From positions 2,100,171-2,164,170 of the forward strand of contig NZ_BMHP01000001.1 of NCBI RefSeq assembly GCF_014641075.1: DNA of 64,000 nucleotides, read 5' to 3'. Below the pieces are notes generated by a model, which was not told the origin of the DNA, ran no database searches, and saw only the letters and a list, made by a program, of their open reading frames with translations. This document shows, in pieces, positions 8,233 through 17,717 of this stretch (its first letter is position 1; each line of letters begins with the position of its first letter). The position numbers and the translations under genes are program-made. This stretch comes from Paenibacillus nasutitermitis (GTDB taxonomy: Bacteria; Bacillota; Bacilli; Paenibacillales; Paenibacillaceae).

Positions 8233-9123
8233 ATGGTTCATCTTCGAAAATACTGGCCGTTATATCTGATGGTATTACCTGGCGTAGCGTTCTTCATCAT
8301 TTTTCGTTTCATACCGATCGGAGGCTCTTTTATTGCCTTCCAGGATTATTCCGTATTTCATGGCATAAAGAACAGCCCATGGGTCGGCTTTAAACATTTT
8401 GAAATATTGTTCGACTCCCCGAGCTTCTACCGCATCTTGACCAATACGATCATTCTTGGGTTACTCAAAGTCGTGATCCTCTTCCCGGTGCCGATCGTTC
8501 TGGCTCTCATGATCAATGAAGTCAGATTATCGCTCCTGAAGAAGGGATTTCAGACAGCGCTCTATATTCCGCATTTTCTCTCTTGGGTCATCATCGCGGG
8601 AATTACGTTCGACATGTTCTCGCTGAGCGGCATATTTAATACTTTGCGCGACTTGTTCGGTTATGAACCGAATCTGATCATGCAGCAGGAGCAATACTTC
8701 AGATGGATCTATGTCCTGACTGGCATTTGGCGAGATGCGGGATGGGGGACGATCATTTATTTAGCGGCGATCAGCTCCATGGATCCACAGATTTATGAAT
8801 CTGCCATTGTGGACGGCGCTTCCAGACTAAAGCAAATGCTCAAAATCACGATCCCGCTGCTGCTTCCAACGGCAACCATATTATTTCTGCTCGATCTCGG
8901 GAACTTCATGGAGCTCGGCTTCGATCATGTCTATAATTTGCTCACGCCAATGACCTATTCCGTTGGAGATATCATCGACACTTACGTGTACCGGACGGGC
9001 ATCCAGGAAATGCGATATAGTTTCGCTACTGCCGTCGGATTGTTCCAAGCGGTTATCGGTTTTATTTTGGTGATGATCTTTAATAGGTTATCAAAGAAAG
9101 TTTCCGATGGAGGGTTGTGGTAA
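8233..9123 (+). CDS. Sugar ABC transporter permease (LplB type)
   Basis: This 296-residue inner membrane protein has six predicted membrane segments and is the first permease of the importer. The family's cytoplasmic EAA loop that contacts the ATPase is visible as YESAIVDGASRLKQMLKITIPLL. The ATG at 8233 follows GGGGTGAGG; a GTG at 8218 is the alternative. The C-terminal pattern YSVGDIIDTYVYRTG is characteristic of LplB-like proteins. The stop codon lies one base before the ATG of the next permease, so the two are coupled. Confidence 0.93.
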   Translation: MVHLRKYWPLYLMVLPGVAFFIIFRFIPIGGSFIAFQDYSVFHGIKNSPWVGFKHFEILFDSPSFYRILTNTIILGLLKVVILFPVPIVLALMINEVRLSLLKKGFQTALYIPHFLSWVIIAGITFDMFSLSGIFNTLRDLFGYEPNLIMQQEQYFRWIYVLTGIWRDAGWGTIIYLAAISSMDPQIYESAIVDGASRLKQMLKITIPLLLPTATILFLLDLGNFMELGFDHVYNLLTPMTYSVGDIIDTYVYRTGIQEMRYSFATAVGLFQAVIGFILVMIFNRLSKKVSDGGLW

Positions 9124-9124
9124 A

Positions 9125-9994
9125 ATGATATCGATATCTTTCGGCGAGAAAATATTTCGTATGATCGTCATAACCGCACTATGCGTCGTATCGGCGATAG
9201 CCATCATCCCGCTTTTATCGGTGCTTTCTGTATCGCTCAGCTCCAAACTGCCCGTGGAATTAAATTTGGTGACGATCTGGCCCCGCGAAATTACGCTGGA
9301 CTCCTGGAAGTATATGATCGACAGGGCTGATTTATGGAAATCGTTCGCCGTAACCGTCATTTCGACCGGGATCGGAACCTTCCTGTGTCTGCTAATCACG
9401 GCGCTCACGGCTTATCCGCTATCGAAGAAAGAATTCGGCTTCGGCAAAATCGTAATGGTGCTTGCCATTATCACCATGATATTTAAAGCACCGCTGATCC
9501 CTTATTTTCTTACAGTGAAAGGGATCGGGCTGTATAATAATCCGCTCGTTCTCGTTATACCTCATATGCTGACCGCGTTCAATTTGATTATTATGCGAAC
9601 ATTTTTTAAGCAATTTCCCTCAGAGCTGGAGGAGGCCGCCGTTGTTGAAGGAGCCGGATACTTCAGGGTTCTGTTCAGTCTTGTGCTGCCGCTCTCGAAA
9701 GCGGTACTCGCGACGCTCGGGTTATTCTATGCGGTTACGATCTGGAACCAATTTCAGACTCCTTTGTTATTTATTCAAAATCCAGATTGGTTCCCGTTGC
9801 AGATTAAGCTTCGTCAATTCATTACAAGCGATAATGAAATGCCGATGATCGGAGATTTATCACAGTTGAACTACAACACCCGAACGTTACGCGCAGTTAC
9901 GATTGTCTTCTCCATTACTCCAATTCTTCTGGTTTATCCTTATCTGCAGAAGTATTTCGTGAAAGGCGCCCTGTTAGGCTCCGTTAAAGGATAA
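9125..9994 (+). CDS. Sugar ABC transporter permease (YtcP type)
   Basis: This 289-residue protein is the second permease and pairs with the one encoded upstream. Six membrane segments are predicted, the first near residues 13-35. The EAA loop reads ELEEAAVVEGAGYFRVLFSLVLPLSK. The C-terminus YPYLQKYFVKGALLGSVKG is the signature of YtcP-like permeases. The start at 9125 has GGAGGG ten bases upstream inside the end of the previous gene; an in-frame ATG at 9107 would overlap the previous gene and lacks such a site. A sensor kinase gene follows after 32 bases. Confidence 0.93.
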   Translation: MISISFGEKIFRMIVITALCVVSAIAIIPLLSVLSVSLSSKLPVELNLVTIWPREITLDSWKYMIDRADLWKSFAVTVISTGIGTFLCLLITALTAYPLSKKEFGFGKIVMVLAIITMIFKAPLIPYFLTVKGIGLYNNPLVLVIPHMLTAFNLIIMRTFFKQFPSELEEAAVVEGAGYFRVLFSLVLPLSKAVLATLGLFYAVTIWNQFQTPLLFIQNPDWFPLQIKLRQFITSDNEMPMIGDLSQLNYNTRTLRAVTIVFSITPILLVYPYLQKYFVKGALLGSVKG

Positions 9995-10026
9995 TGCATC
10001 TATAAAACTTGGAAGCAGGGATCGTT

Positions 10027-11832
10027 ATGTTGAAGAGGATACGACAACGAATAGCTGAGATGAAGTTGCGCAATAAGCTCCTGGTGAGTTATTTCGTCGC
10101 TTCAGTCATTCCGATTGTCATAATCAGCTTAACGATCTACCGTCTTTCGGCCGACAGTATCGAAGAGGCGTCCAAGGAGTTTACTTCGATGTATATCTCG
10201 CAGGCCACCACGAATTTGGACGACTTTGTACGGCGATTCGACCAATCCACCCGTTCGGTATTGGTAGAGCGGGACATTATGCGTATATTAAGCAGCAAGC
10301 CAGCTGACAAGATGGATGAATTAATACAGAACAAAGAGGTAATCCAGCGCTTTTTTTCTAGGACGTTGTTGGTATATCCGGAGATGAAGACGATCACGTT
10401 GGTCAGCAGCTTGGGCCATATCTATCATCACACCAGAGCTCCGGACACCATCAACGCAGCGGCACTGCAGGAACAGAGCTGGTACAGGCACATACGAGAT
10501 ACTGAGCGGCAAATATTCATTACACCTGTGCATAATCGTTCCTATTACAATGGCGACAAGGAAGGTGCCGCATTCACCGTCGGGCGAGTGCTGTGGAATT
10601 ATAACGGCTCCTATGCCGGAATGATTCTAGTCGATTTGGATCCGAGTGAACTGATTCAACTAAATAAAGATTTTATCAAGCTGGGAAACCGATATGAAAT
10701 TCGACTTATTATTACAAATATTGCCGGTGAGATCATCTATCATTCCGATGCGGCAATGGGGCGGCGGCCATGGAATGAAATGATCGGCCAATCGTACAAA
10801 GCCGGCGACGCGAAAAAAAAGGGCGATCGAATCGTCCTTTTCGACCTGGCAGACGAAGGCAAACTCCTGATCAGTGCGGAAATTCCGATTCACAAGCTGC
10901 TTGCCGGTATCAATGGGGTCAAACAGGTAACGGTATGGGCGATTATAGCGTGTCTGGTTTTTATCGTTTCCATTTCATTTACGAACAGCTATCGGATTAC
11001 CAAACCGATAAATGAATTGCGAAAGAGCATGAAGCAATTGGAGCTGGGACATTACTCCACGCTTATTCAAGTTCCTTCGTCAAACGACGAAATCAGCAGT
11101 CTTGTCACGAGCTACAATAAAATGATTTTAAGAATAAAAGAGCTGATCGAAGACGTATTCATCTCAGGGATGAAGCGAAAGCAGGCCAAGCTCCTCGCCC
11201 TGCAAGCCCAGATCAATCCGCATATGCTTTTTAACACGCTTGAATCGATTCGCATGAAAGCCGTCGTGAAAGAGCAGGATGAAATTGCCGAAATGATCAA
11301 GGTATTGGCACGGATGTTCAAACTTTCTCTCGGTAAGGAACGCGAACGAAACCTTGTGAGGCATGAAGTCGAATACGCGGCCAACTACATTTATTTGCAA
11401 AACATTCGATACGACAACCGGTTCACATTGGAAATCCGTCTTAGCGAAGAAGTGCTGAACACGCCGATCATCCCACTGGTATTCCAGCCGGTCGTGGAGA
11501 ATAGTATCAAACACGGTTTCCAGAATTACGATAAGCGCTTGCATATCCTGATCGAAGAAATACGCCTGGATTCCTCTGATGCGCTGATCCGAATCACAGA
11601 CAACGGAATTTCTATTTCGCAGGGAAAAGCCCGTGAAATCAATGCTATTCTGCAGCATGCGGAAACGAGCTTTCATGATCCGGATCCGGAAGATCGCGAC
11701 ACGGATTCGGGCATCGGGCTTCGAAATATCGCCGAGCGACTCAAATTGCAATACGGTGAACGTTATTATTTGAAAATCAGTGAGGAACGGGGAGCAGGAA
11801 CGGTTGTCGAGCTGCTAATCCCCCTCCTCTAG
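10027..11832 (+). CDS. Membrane sensor histidine kinase (YesM type)
   Basis: This 601-residue kinase senses a signal outside the cell and phosphorylates the response regulator encoded next. Membrane segments lie near residues 19-40 and 301-320 and enclose an extracellular sensor domain of about 260 residues. A HAMP linker (about 320-375) follows. The phosphate-accepting histidine is H399 in QINPHMLFNTLE. The ATP-binding part shows the N box VVENSIKHGF and the G box GIGLRNIAERL. This architecture is standard for kinases next to LplA/LplB/YtcP importers. It probably switches on locus 1 when the sugar or its binding protein is detected. Confidence 0.93.
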   Translation: MLKRIRQRIAEMKLRNKLLVSYFVASVIPIVIISLTIYRLSADSIEEASKEFTSMYISQATTNLDDFVRRFDQSTRSVLVERDIMRILSSKPADKMDELIQNKEVIQRFFSRTLLVYPEMKTITLVSSLGHIYHHTRAPDTINAAALQEQSWYRHIRDTERQIFITPVHNRSYYNGDKEGAAFTVGRVLWNYNGSYAGMILVDLDPSELIQLNKDFIKLGNRYEIRLIITNIAGEIIYHSDAAMGRRPWNEMIGQSYKAGDAKKKGDRIVLFDLADEGKLLISAEIPIHKLLAGINGVKQVTVWAIIACLVFIVSISFTNSYRITKPINELRKSMKQLELGHYSTLIQVPSSNDEISSLVTSYNKMILRIKELIEDVFISGMKRKQAKLLALQAQINPHMLFNTLESIRMKAVVKEQDEIAEMIKVLARMFKLSLGKERERNLVRHEVEYAANYIYLQNIRYDNRFTLEIRLSEEVLNTPIIPLVFQPVVENSIKHGFQNYDKRLHILIEEIRLDSSDALIRITDNGISISQGKAREINAILQHAETSFHDPDPEDRDTDSGIGLRNIAERLKLQYGERYYLKISEERGAGTVVELLIPLL

Positions 11833-11861
11833 ATCGAAGGAAAGGCAAAGGGGACATGTCC

Positions 11862-12656
11862 ATGTACACGGTCGTTCTGGTCGATGACGAAAAAGGGATT
11901 ATTGACGGGTTGAAGGTGATTATGCGCCGGTATCTGCCGACATGCGAAGTGATCGGCTGTGCGTATGACGGGGAGGAAGGCTTTCGGACAATCGTCGAAT
12001 TGCGGCCCGACATCGTCATTACCGATATTCGGATGCTCCGAAGTGATGGGCTGGACATGATTGAAAGATTGACAAGGGGTGGATCGGATTCCAAATTCAT
12101 CATTTTGAGCGGCTATTCGGAATTCGAATATGCACGAAGAATCATGCGATCGGGGGTCAAATATTATCTAAGCAAACCAATCGAAGAAACGGAGCTTCAG
12201 AATTGCGTAAATGAGCTCATCCAAGAGATCGAAGTGGATAGAAGGGATGAAAGGGAGAATAAGCAAACCGCTGGCTCCGGGGCAGGTCAACCATCCTTAT
12301 ACGAGACAGAGATGCCGAAGAGAAAAGATGTCATTTCGGAGATCAAGCAATACGTAACCGAAAACTTCGATCGGAACATAAGCCTCGCAGATTTATCCAA
12401 CCGATTTTTCATCAACCTTCATTACCTTAGCCAACTGTTCAAAGAGAAGACAGGCCAAACGTATTTAGAGTATCTGACTCAGGTGCGAATCTCGCGTTCC
12501 AAGGACCTGCTTGCGAGCAGCGACCTGAAAATCTACGAAATTTGCAAAAGAGTTGGGTACTCGGATTCAGCGCATTTCTCCAAAGTGTTTGAAAAAGCGG
12601 TCGGCTGCAAGCCTAGCGATTTCAGGAAAATGCATACTGAAGAACATCGTAGTTGA
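11862..12656 (+). CDS. Response regulator with AraC-type DNA-binding domain (YesN type)
   Basis: This 264-residue regulator has a receiver domain with the acidic pair D8/D9, phospho-acceptor D55 in VITDIRM and K105 in LSKPIEE. After a polar linker (about residues 130-150) comes a two-HTH AraC domain (about 160-258) with the typical GYSDSAHFSKVFEKAVGCKPSDFRK ending. An ATG at 11856 is an alternative start; the AAAGG box fits 11862 better. It is the partner of the kinase encoded upstream and probably activates the importer operon and perhaps the divergent glycosidase gene. Confidence 0.93.
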   Translation: MYTVVLVDDEKGIIDGLKVIMRRYLPTCEVIGCAYDGEEGFRTIVELRPDIVITDIRMLRSDGLDMIERLTRGGSDSKFIILSGYSEFEYARRIMRSGVKYYLSKPIEETELQNCVNELIQEIEVDRRDERENKQTAGSGAGQPSLYETEMPKRKDVISEIKQYVTENFDRNISLADLSNRFFINLHYLSQLFKEKTGQTYLEYLTQVRISRSKDLLASSDLKIYEICKRVGYSDSAHFSKVFEKAVGCKPSDFRKMHTEEHRS

Positions 12657-12733
12657 GGTACGGCCATGAAGACACGGCCACTCTATGCAGTGGATAAGTT
12701 AGTATCCTAACAATAGAGAGTGGACCGAGTAGG

Positions 12734-12764
12734 AAAAGTCGCTCAACTGCGGCTTTTTCTTTTT
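12734..12764 (+). terminator. Terminator of sugar locus 1
   Basis: The stem AAAAGTCGC / GCGGCTTTT (one G-U pair, 6-base loop) runs into TTTTTCTTTTT. A second weak hairpin (CCACTCTAT with ATAGAGAGTGG) lies just upstream. Confidence 0.8.
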
Positions 12765-12965
12765 ATGAGAAGTCGTGAAAACGCCAGTTAAATAATCGCC
12801 ATACATGGGTTTAAGGCACCACAGAGTGCTAACGCCTAGTAGGCCAGCCGTCCGCAACGCTTCGGAATCGAGCGCGGCAACGGGGGCGGCTGGCCATGCG
12901 ATCGGAGAAAGGAGATGTCCTCTCGTATCAGTTCAATATCTCGACGTAACGGACAGTTCCATCAT
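12765..12965. other. Non-coding stretch with GC-rich hairpin
   Basis: No credible gene is visible in the roughly 300 bases between the two convergent genes. The stretch 12842-12895 has perfect 9-bp arms GGCCAGCCG and CGGCTGGCC and is richer in GC than its surroundings. It could be a terminator for the minus-strand gene or a remnant of another element; I cannot tell. Confidence 0.4.
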
Positions 12966-14636
12966 TTATTCCAATAGGTCTTCCATATGGAGAGTAGTCC
13001 CGAAATAAGTAGCGTGCCCGTGACTTTTTGGCAACCCGTCCACATCGGTATCAAACAGCAGTTTGGTTTGCGAAAATCCCCCGGATGATAAGAAAGTTGC
13101 TCTAAGATCCATTTCTCCCTGTCTGAGACCGGTTGATTGCAAGTCAGCCTCATAACGGGTTTCACCGAAATAATTAAGATTCAGGCTCTCCGTTCCATTG
13201 TAGTAACTCAAAGCGTCATCACTATAGTTCACGTATTGCGTTTGCGTTGTGATCGTAAAGTTTGGATTCATTTGGTACGCATAAGTCCTGTAGCCGGAAT
13301 GCCTGCCTTTAATTTGCACGTTAACATTCGAATTAATGGAGTCCAGTACGCTTAAATCCGAAATGCCATACGGGATATTATCCGGTGTAGTTTGAACGGG
13401 TACGGGAGCAAGCGGCTGGTATTCAAGAAGGGTTACTCTCTGGAGCCGTTTTACTTCAGTCCCGGTGCCTCTGTATATTTCCTGCCACAATGCATGTTTG
13501 TTGTCCGGATGCCAGGACATGGGTGAGGCAAACACCCAATTGGCTTCTGTATTCAGCGGCACTCCTTGATATCCAGGTTGGTACTTAGAACGATTAATGT
13601 TGATCAGCACCGGACCGATATTACCTTCTCTGAAACGACGGACATCAGATACTGAATACGTATACAGAATTCCATTAAGAGGCCCTAAGTTCAATGCACC
13701 ATGGGGTCTGGGCAATAGACCGAATATTGCTGGATCGGTATCCTCAGAAAATCTGGTGCTCATCACAATTCCCAGACGTTCATCCGGAGAGAAAATGGTT
13801 GTTTCATCATATCCGGGAGTATTCGTGATTTGCGTCAAGTTGTCAGATGTCAGATCCTGCACGATGGAATCGGTTGTACTTCTATTGAGAGCCCCAACAA
13901 GGGAAATTGCGGTCCCTCCCTTGACGAACTGCTTAACTTCTCCTCCCCGTAAGGTATTCGGAATAACAAAGCCCGGGTTATTCGGGTCATCTCTAAAGGC
14001 TTCGACCGTACTAATAATCTTCACATTATCAACAACATATTTATCCGTATTACGGACCAGGGAACCGATCAGTACAGCAGAACTAAGGTCTGCGCGGAGT
14101 GTTGTCCAACTTATATGTTGATTGTCTGGTGCAATAATGACTTCAGACCAAACACGAAATGTATTGGGACTATTAGTGAGGCTGGAGGGGTACTCGATCG
14201 GAATGAATTGTGTGCTTGAACAGTTGTTAATATTGGGTGAGCATTCAAGTACATAATCTCCCATTAACACACGTTTGTTATCCTTGAACGGCAGAAATCG
14301 GAGACCACTTGGACCTGGTGGGAGCACTCCGGAGAAAATCACATTAAAGTTCGATCCGTCATCATTGAGAAGCGCTATGTTAATGTAATCCGCAATGTTG
14401 AGGTCATTCGCAGTCTTATACGAGATCAATATCTTCCCTGAATATGTGTAATGTGCTTCCCGAAGTATTACGTAACTTGGTAAAGGGACTGTATTAACTG
14501 CAACATCTCCAATACCATCAGAATTGAAAAATGAGTTGGTGGTAGCTTCAGATTCGGTTGAAGCGGATGCATTTGCTGATAATGATAAAATAAGAACTGC
14601 GATCATCAGAACGGATAATAATCGTTTCTTCATCAT
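12966..14636 (-). CDS. Secreted protein with TolB-like propeller features
   Basis: This protein of about 556 residues has a clear signal peptide (MMKKRLLSVLMIAVLILSLSANASAS) and no lipobox, so it is probably secreted. Stretches such as YDETTIFSPDERLGIV, ISWTTLRAD and MSWHPDNKHALWQEIY look like the blades of TolB/WD40-like (PD40) propellers. The C-terminal 120 residues look like a separate beta-rich domain. No catalytic motif is visible. GGAGG lies six bases before the first of two adjacent ATG codons (14636 and 14633). It stands alone between sugar locus 1 and a divergent GntR gene. Function unknown. Confidence 0.75.
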   Translation of the reverse strand: MMKKRLLSVLMIAVLILSLSANASASTESEATTNSFFNSDGIGDVAVNTVPLPSYVILREAHYTYSGKILISYKTANDLNIADYINIALLNDDGSNFNVIFSGVLPPGPSGLRFLPFKDNKRVLMGDYVLECSPNINNCSSTQFIPIEYPSSLTNSPNTFRVWSEVIIAPDNQHISWTTLRADLSSAVLIGSLVRNTDKYVVDNVKIISTVEAFRDDPNNPGFVIPNTLRGGEVKQFVKGGTAISLVGALNRSTTDSIVQDLTSDNLTQITNTPGYDETTIFSPDERLGIVMSTRFSEDTDPAIFGLLPRPHGALNLGPLNGILYTYSVSDVRRFREGNIGPVLININRSKYQPGYQGVPLNTEANWVFASPMSWHPDNKHALWQEIYRGTGTEVKRLQRVTLLEYQPLAPVPVQTTPDNIPYGISDLSVLDSINSNVNVQIKGRHSGYRTYAYQMNPNFTITTQTQYVNYSDDALSYYNGTESLNLNYFGETRYEADLQSTGLRQGEMDLRATFLSSGGFSQTKLLFDTDVDGLPKSHGHATYFGTTLHMEDLLE

Positions 14637-14934
14637 TTTTGCCTCCAATTTTGAATTTCTGGTAATGAGGGAGAGAGGGGCGTTTCGATACTTACTGATT
14701 AAAATAATTCAACCTCCTTTCGCCGTTTGTGGTTTTGATCGTGCTTTTTGACTGGAATGATTCCGCTTACATAACTGTACTTACAAATAATCCATCGTTC
14801 AATTGGTCATTTTTAAGTGTTTTCATGGCATTTTTAAGAAGATTGGCGATATCGTGATCAAGAATGATCAGGTCATGGAATTGTTCGACTTTTTGGACGG
14901 TTGATTGCATATCGTTATCTCTATCCGTTGACGT

Positions 14935-14956
14935 GTATACGTGTATACACGTATAC
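14935..14956. promoter_or_regulatory. 22-bp perfect palindrome, candidate GntR operator
   Basis: The 22 bases read the same on both strands and contain three GTATAC cores (14935-14940, the centre, and 14951-14956). FadR-subfamily GntR regulators are known to bind short palindromes with GT-N(2-3)-AC cores, which this matches. It lies 43 bases upstream of the gntR start and is the only strong repeat in the 360-bp divergent region. The rest of that region holds no gene. Confidence 0.7.
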
Positions 14957-14998
14957 TCAATTTATAAATCATCAACTGGCTAAGGAGTTGAATATGAA

Positions 14999-15697
14999 AT
15001 GCCTTTAAAAATGCCCATCACTCCTGTTCGCAATTTAGGTGAACAAGCATATGAGAGCATAAGGGAGTCCATTATATCGTTGGAATTGTTACCAGGACAA
15101 ATTGTGCAGGAAAACGAACTGGCTATTTCACTTGGCATAAGCCGTACTCCCGTGCGCGATGCCTTCCACCTACTAATTTCCGAACAGCTCATCGAAGTAC
15201 TTCCTCAACGTACAAAGAAAATTGCCAGTATATCGGTTTCTAAAGTGTTGGAAAGCAATATAGTTCGACTTAGTCTTGAGAGCACAGCATTCCAATTGGC
15301 AGCCAAACAATGGGGTATGTCTGAGGATTATATAAAAGTAGATTTACAGCTTGAAAAGCTATTGGATGAGCAAAAGGAGGCAGCCCAGCTTCAGAATACA
15401 GCTCTTTTTTTACGTCTTGATGAATGGTTTCATAAGCAGATTATGCTCTTGGCAGGGAATCAGACGTTATTTGAAGTCGTCCACCAAATGCGGGGACATT
15501 TGAATCGATTCCGCTTCTTGGCGATGAAGGAGCTTGTTTTGACGAAGGGATTAGTCCGGGAACATGAAGAGATTTTCGCTTGTTTAAGAAGTAGAGATGA
15601 ACGTGGCGTCGTTCAGTTACTGGAAACGCATCTCGGAAGAGTGAAAGAAGAAATCCCTTCGCTAAGAGAGAAATTTGCTAGTTACTTTCAAGACTAG
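14999..15697 (+). CDS. GntR family regulator, FadR/VanR-like subfamily
   Basis: This 232-residue regulator has an N-terminal winged helix (residues about 10-75, with LPGQIVQENELAISLGISRTPVRDAFHLL) and a helical FCD ligand-binding domain. The AAGGAG box lies 11 bases before the ATG, which is rather far; a tiny out-of-frame ORF starts at 14994 in between. The ABC importer genes follow on the same strand 160 bases downstream, so it may control them. Its candidate operator is the palindrome at 14935. The ligand is unknown; FCD domains usually bind organic acids. Confidence 0.88.
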   Translation: MPLKMPITPVRNLGEQAYESIRESIISLELLPGQIVQENELAISLGISRTPVRDAFHLLISEQLIEVLPQRTKKIASISVSKVLESNIVRLSLESTAFQLAAKQWGMSEDYIKVDLQLEKLLDEQKEAAQLQNTALFLRLDEWFHKQIMLLAGNQTLFEVVHQMRGHLNRFRFLAMKELVLTKGLVREHEEIFACLRSRDERGVVQLLETHLGRVKEEIPSLREKFASYFQD

Positions 15698-15735
15698 CAA
15701 ACAAGAAAATTAATATACGCAGAGGAGCGAGTATC

Positions 15736-15855
15736 ATGTCATGGTTATCTATCCAGAAAAAGCGGGATTATGATCCATTATCCAAGTGACCTACAATGTT
15801 AAGAAACGTAATACAGTTAGATGGCATTGTTGTGCGGGAAGGAAATAAACGATAA
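15736..15855 (+). other. Two tiny ORFs, possible gene remnant before the importer
   Basis: A 17-codon ORF (15736-15789) starts with ATG after an AGAGGAG box and reads MSWLSIQKKRDYDPLSK. A 19-codon ORF (15796-15855) reads MLRNVIQLDGIVVREGNKR and its TAA abuts the ATG of the permease gene. They may be pieces of a decayed gene, or leader peptides that couple translation to the permease. I do not recognise either sequence. Confidence 0.35.
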
Positions 15856-16914
15856 ATGTACATCCGAACGATCTTTAATCAAGATGATCCCAACATGAAA
15901 GTCATTATTACACTGCTCCTAATGATAAGTTTCTTGACCATTCTTTTCGCGATCGGAATCGGACCGGTATCCGTTCATGCGTTGACCGTCACAAAAATCG
16001 TTCTGAGCAAGATTCCGCTTGTCTCCGACTATATCGATAAAGACTGGAACCGGCTCGACGAGAACATTGTGTGGACCTTGCGAATGCCGAGGGTATTGCT
16101 GGGCATGATTGTCGGAGCATCACTTGCGGTGACCGGCGTAACGATGCAAGCATTAGTTCGCAACGCGCTGGCCGATCCCTTTATTCTTGGAGTCTCGTCA
16201 GGTGCTGCAGCTACCGCTACTTTAGGCATGTTATTCGGGGTCTTCGCTTTTCTAGGCAAATATTCTCTCTCGATCAGCGCATTTCTAGGAGCTGGAGCGA
16301 CGATTATAATTGTCTATGCCATTTCAAGAGTAAACGGTAGGATCAACATTACTCAACTCCTGTTATCGGGCGTAGTAATCGCCATGATTATGGATGCTAT
16401 CACGAATATCATTACGCTTAGCGCACCCAATGCCTTGGGGCTGCATAATGCCGCTTTTTGGATGTCTGGGAGCTTGGCTGGAGCCAAATGGGGATATCTC
16501 ACGATTCCCTTGATCGTTATTGTAATTTGTATGGGCATTCTCATGATTCTCTATCGAGCATTGAACGGCCTATTATTAGGCGATGTGACGGCTGCCACAT
16601 TAGGATTTAATGTTAGCCGTTTGCAAAAACTGTTTGTTATTATCACAGCTCTATTGGCAGGTGTCACGATCTCAGTTAGCGGTTCCATTGGTTTCGTCGG
16701 TTTGATGATACCGCATTTGTCGCGTTTGCTCGTCGGATCCGATCATAAGCGGGTCCTCATTGTCAGCGCGCTGCTTGGCGGAATTCTTGTTGTTTGGACA
16801 GACGTAGCCGCCCGCATGGTTGCCGCTCCTCAAGAATTGCCGATCGGTTTGTTAACTTCATTAATCGGGGGACCATTCTTTATTTGGCTCTTGAAGAGAA
16901 GATCTCGTGAATAA
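15856..16914 (+). CDS. FecCD-type iron-chelate/cobalamin ABC permease
   Basis: This 352-residue membrane protein belongs to the BtuC/FhuB/FecD permease family with about ten membrane segments. Family motifs are visible: LRMPRVLLGMIVGASLAVTGVTMQALVRNALADPFILGVSSGA and SGSIGFVGLMIPHLSRLLVGSDHK, plus the C-terminal ELPIGLLTSLIGGPFFIWLL. Only one permease gene is present, so the channel is probably a homodimer. The upstream AAGGA box is distant and the start abuts the stop of a small ORF. It works with the ATPase and binding protein that follow. No Fur box is apparent nearby. Confidence 0.92.
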   Translation: MYIRTIFNQDDPNMKVIITLLLMISFLTILFAIGIGPVSVHALTVTKIVLSKIPLVSDYIDKDWNRLDENIVWTLRMPRVLLGMIVGASLAVTGVTMQALVRNALADPFILGVSSGAAATATLGMLFGVFAFLGKYSLSISAFLGAGATIIIVYAISRVNGRINITQLLLSGVVIAMIMDAITNIITLSAPNALGLHNAAFWMSGSLAGAKWGYLTIPLIVIVICMGILMILYRALNGLLLGDVTAATLGFNVSRLQKLFVIITALLAGVTISVSGSIGFVGLMIPHLSRLLVGSDHKRVLIVSALLGGILVVWTDVAARMVAAPQELPIGLLTSLIGGPFFIWLLKRRSRE

Positions 16915-16926
16915 AAGAGGGATATG

Positions 16927-17697
16927 ATGAAACTTCAAATCGAAGATTTAAGCTTCTCCTATACCGAGCACAAAATGATTGAGGACATTAACCTTCACGT
17001 AAATAACGGTGAGCTTGTTGGCATTATCGGTCCTAACGGCAGCGGCAAATCAACCGTGCTCAAAAATTTGTATCGAGCATTTAAGCCCGATTCTGGCGTG
17101 GTATTGTTAGACGGCGAAGATATGCTGAAGATGAATATCAAAAAGAGTGCCAAAAAAGTTGGTGTAGTCGGTCAGGAAAACACCGTGCCTTTTGACTTCA
17201 AAGTGGAAGATATCGTCGCGATGGGACGGAGTCCTCACAAGAGGTTATTCGAAGGTGAAACACAATCAGACAAAAACATTGTACACGAAGCCTTAGGTCA
17301 TGTAGGGATGCAAAACAAATCCAAACGGAATTACAGAAATTTATCCGGTGGAGAAAAACAACGTGTACTGCTCGCAAGAGTTCTGGCTCAGCAAACCGAT
17401 TTACTGCTGATGGATGAACCAACCAATCATTTGGATATTTACTACCAGCTGCAAATGTTCGATCTACTCAAAGGATTGGGAGTAACCGTTCTGTCCGCCA
17501 TCCATGATCTAAATATGGCAGCATTGTATTGCAATCGACTTTATGTGCTTAAAGCAGGCCGTTTATACAAATCGGGAACACCGGAGGAGGTTTTGACATC
17601 GGAAACGATTCGAGATGTTTATGGCGTTAGAGCTGATGTCACGAACCATCCTGTAACCCGGAAGGTTGCCATAACCTATTTGCCCGCGAATCTATAA
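16927..17697 (+). CDS. FecE-type ABC transporter ATPase
   Basis: This 256-residue ATPase powers the FecCD-type importer. Walker A is GPNGSGKST (about residues 37-45), the signature is LSGGEKQRVLLAR, Walker B is LLLMDEPTNHLD, and the switch histidine is in SAIHDLN. These are the standard motifs of FecE/FhuC/BtuD proteins. The ATG at 16927 fits the GAGGG box better than the ATG three bases earlier. The gene follows the permease by 12 bases. Confidence 0.93.
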   Translation: MKLQIEDLSFSYTEHKMIEDINLHVNNGELVGIIGPNGSGKSTVLKNLYRAFKPDSGVVLLDGEDMLKMNIKKSAKKVGVVGQENTVPFDFKVEDIVAMGRSPHKRLFEGETQSDKNIVHEALGHVGMQNKSKRNYRNLSGGEKQRVLLARVLAQQTDLLLMDEPTNHLDIYYQLQMFDLLKGLGVTVLSAIHDLNMAALYCNRLYVLKAGRLYKSGTPEEVLTSETIRDVYGVRADVTNHPVTRKVAITYLPANL

Positions 17698-17717
17698 TAA
17701 TAAAAGGGAGCTGTACA

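Noticed and set aside
12805..13008. A 67-codon ORF over the GC-rich hairpin
   Set aside because: It has no ribosome site and overlaps the end of the secreted-protein gene.
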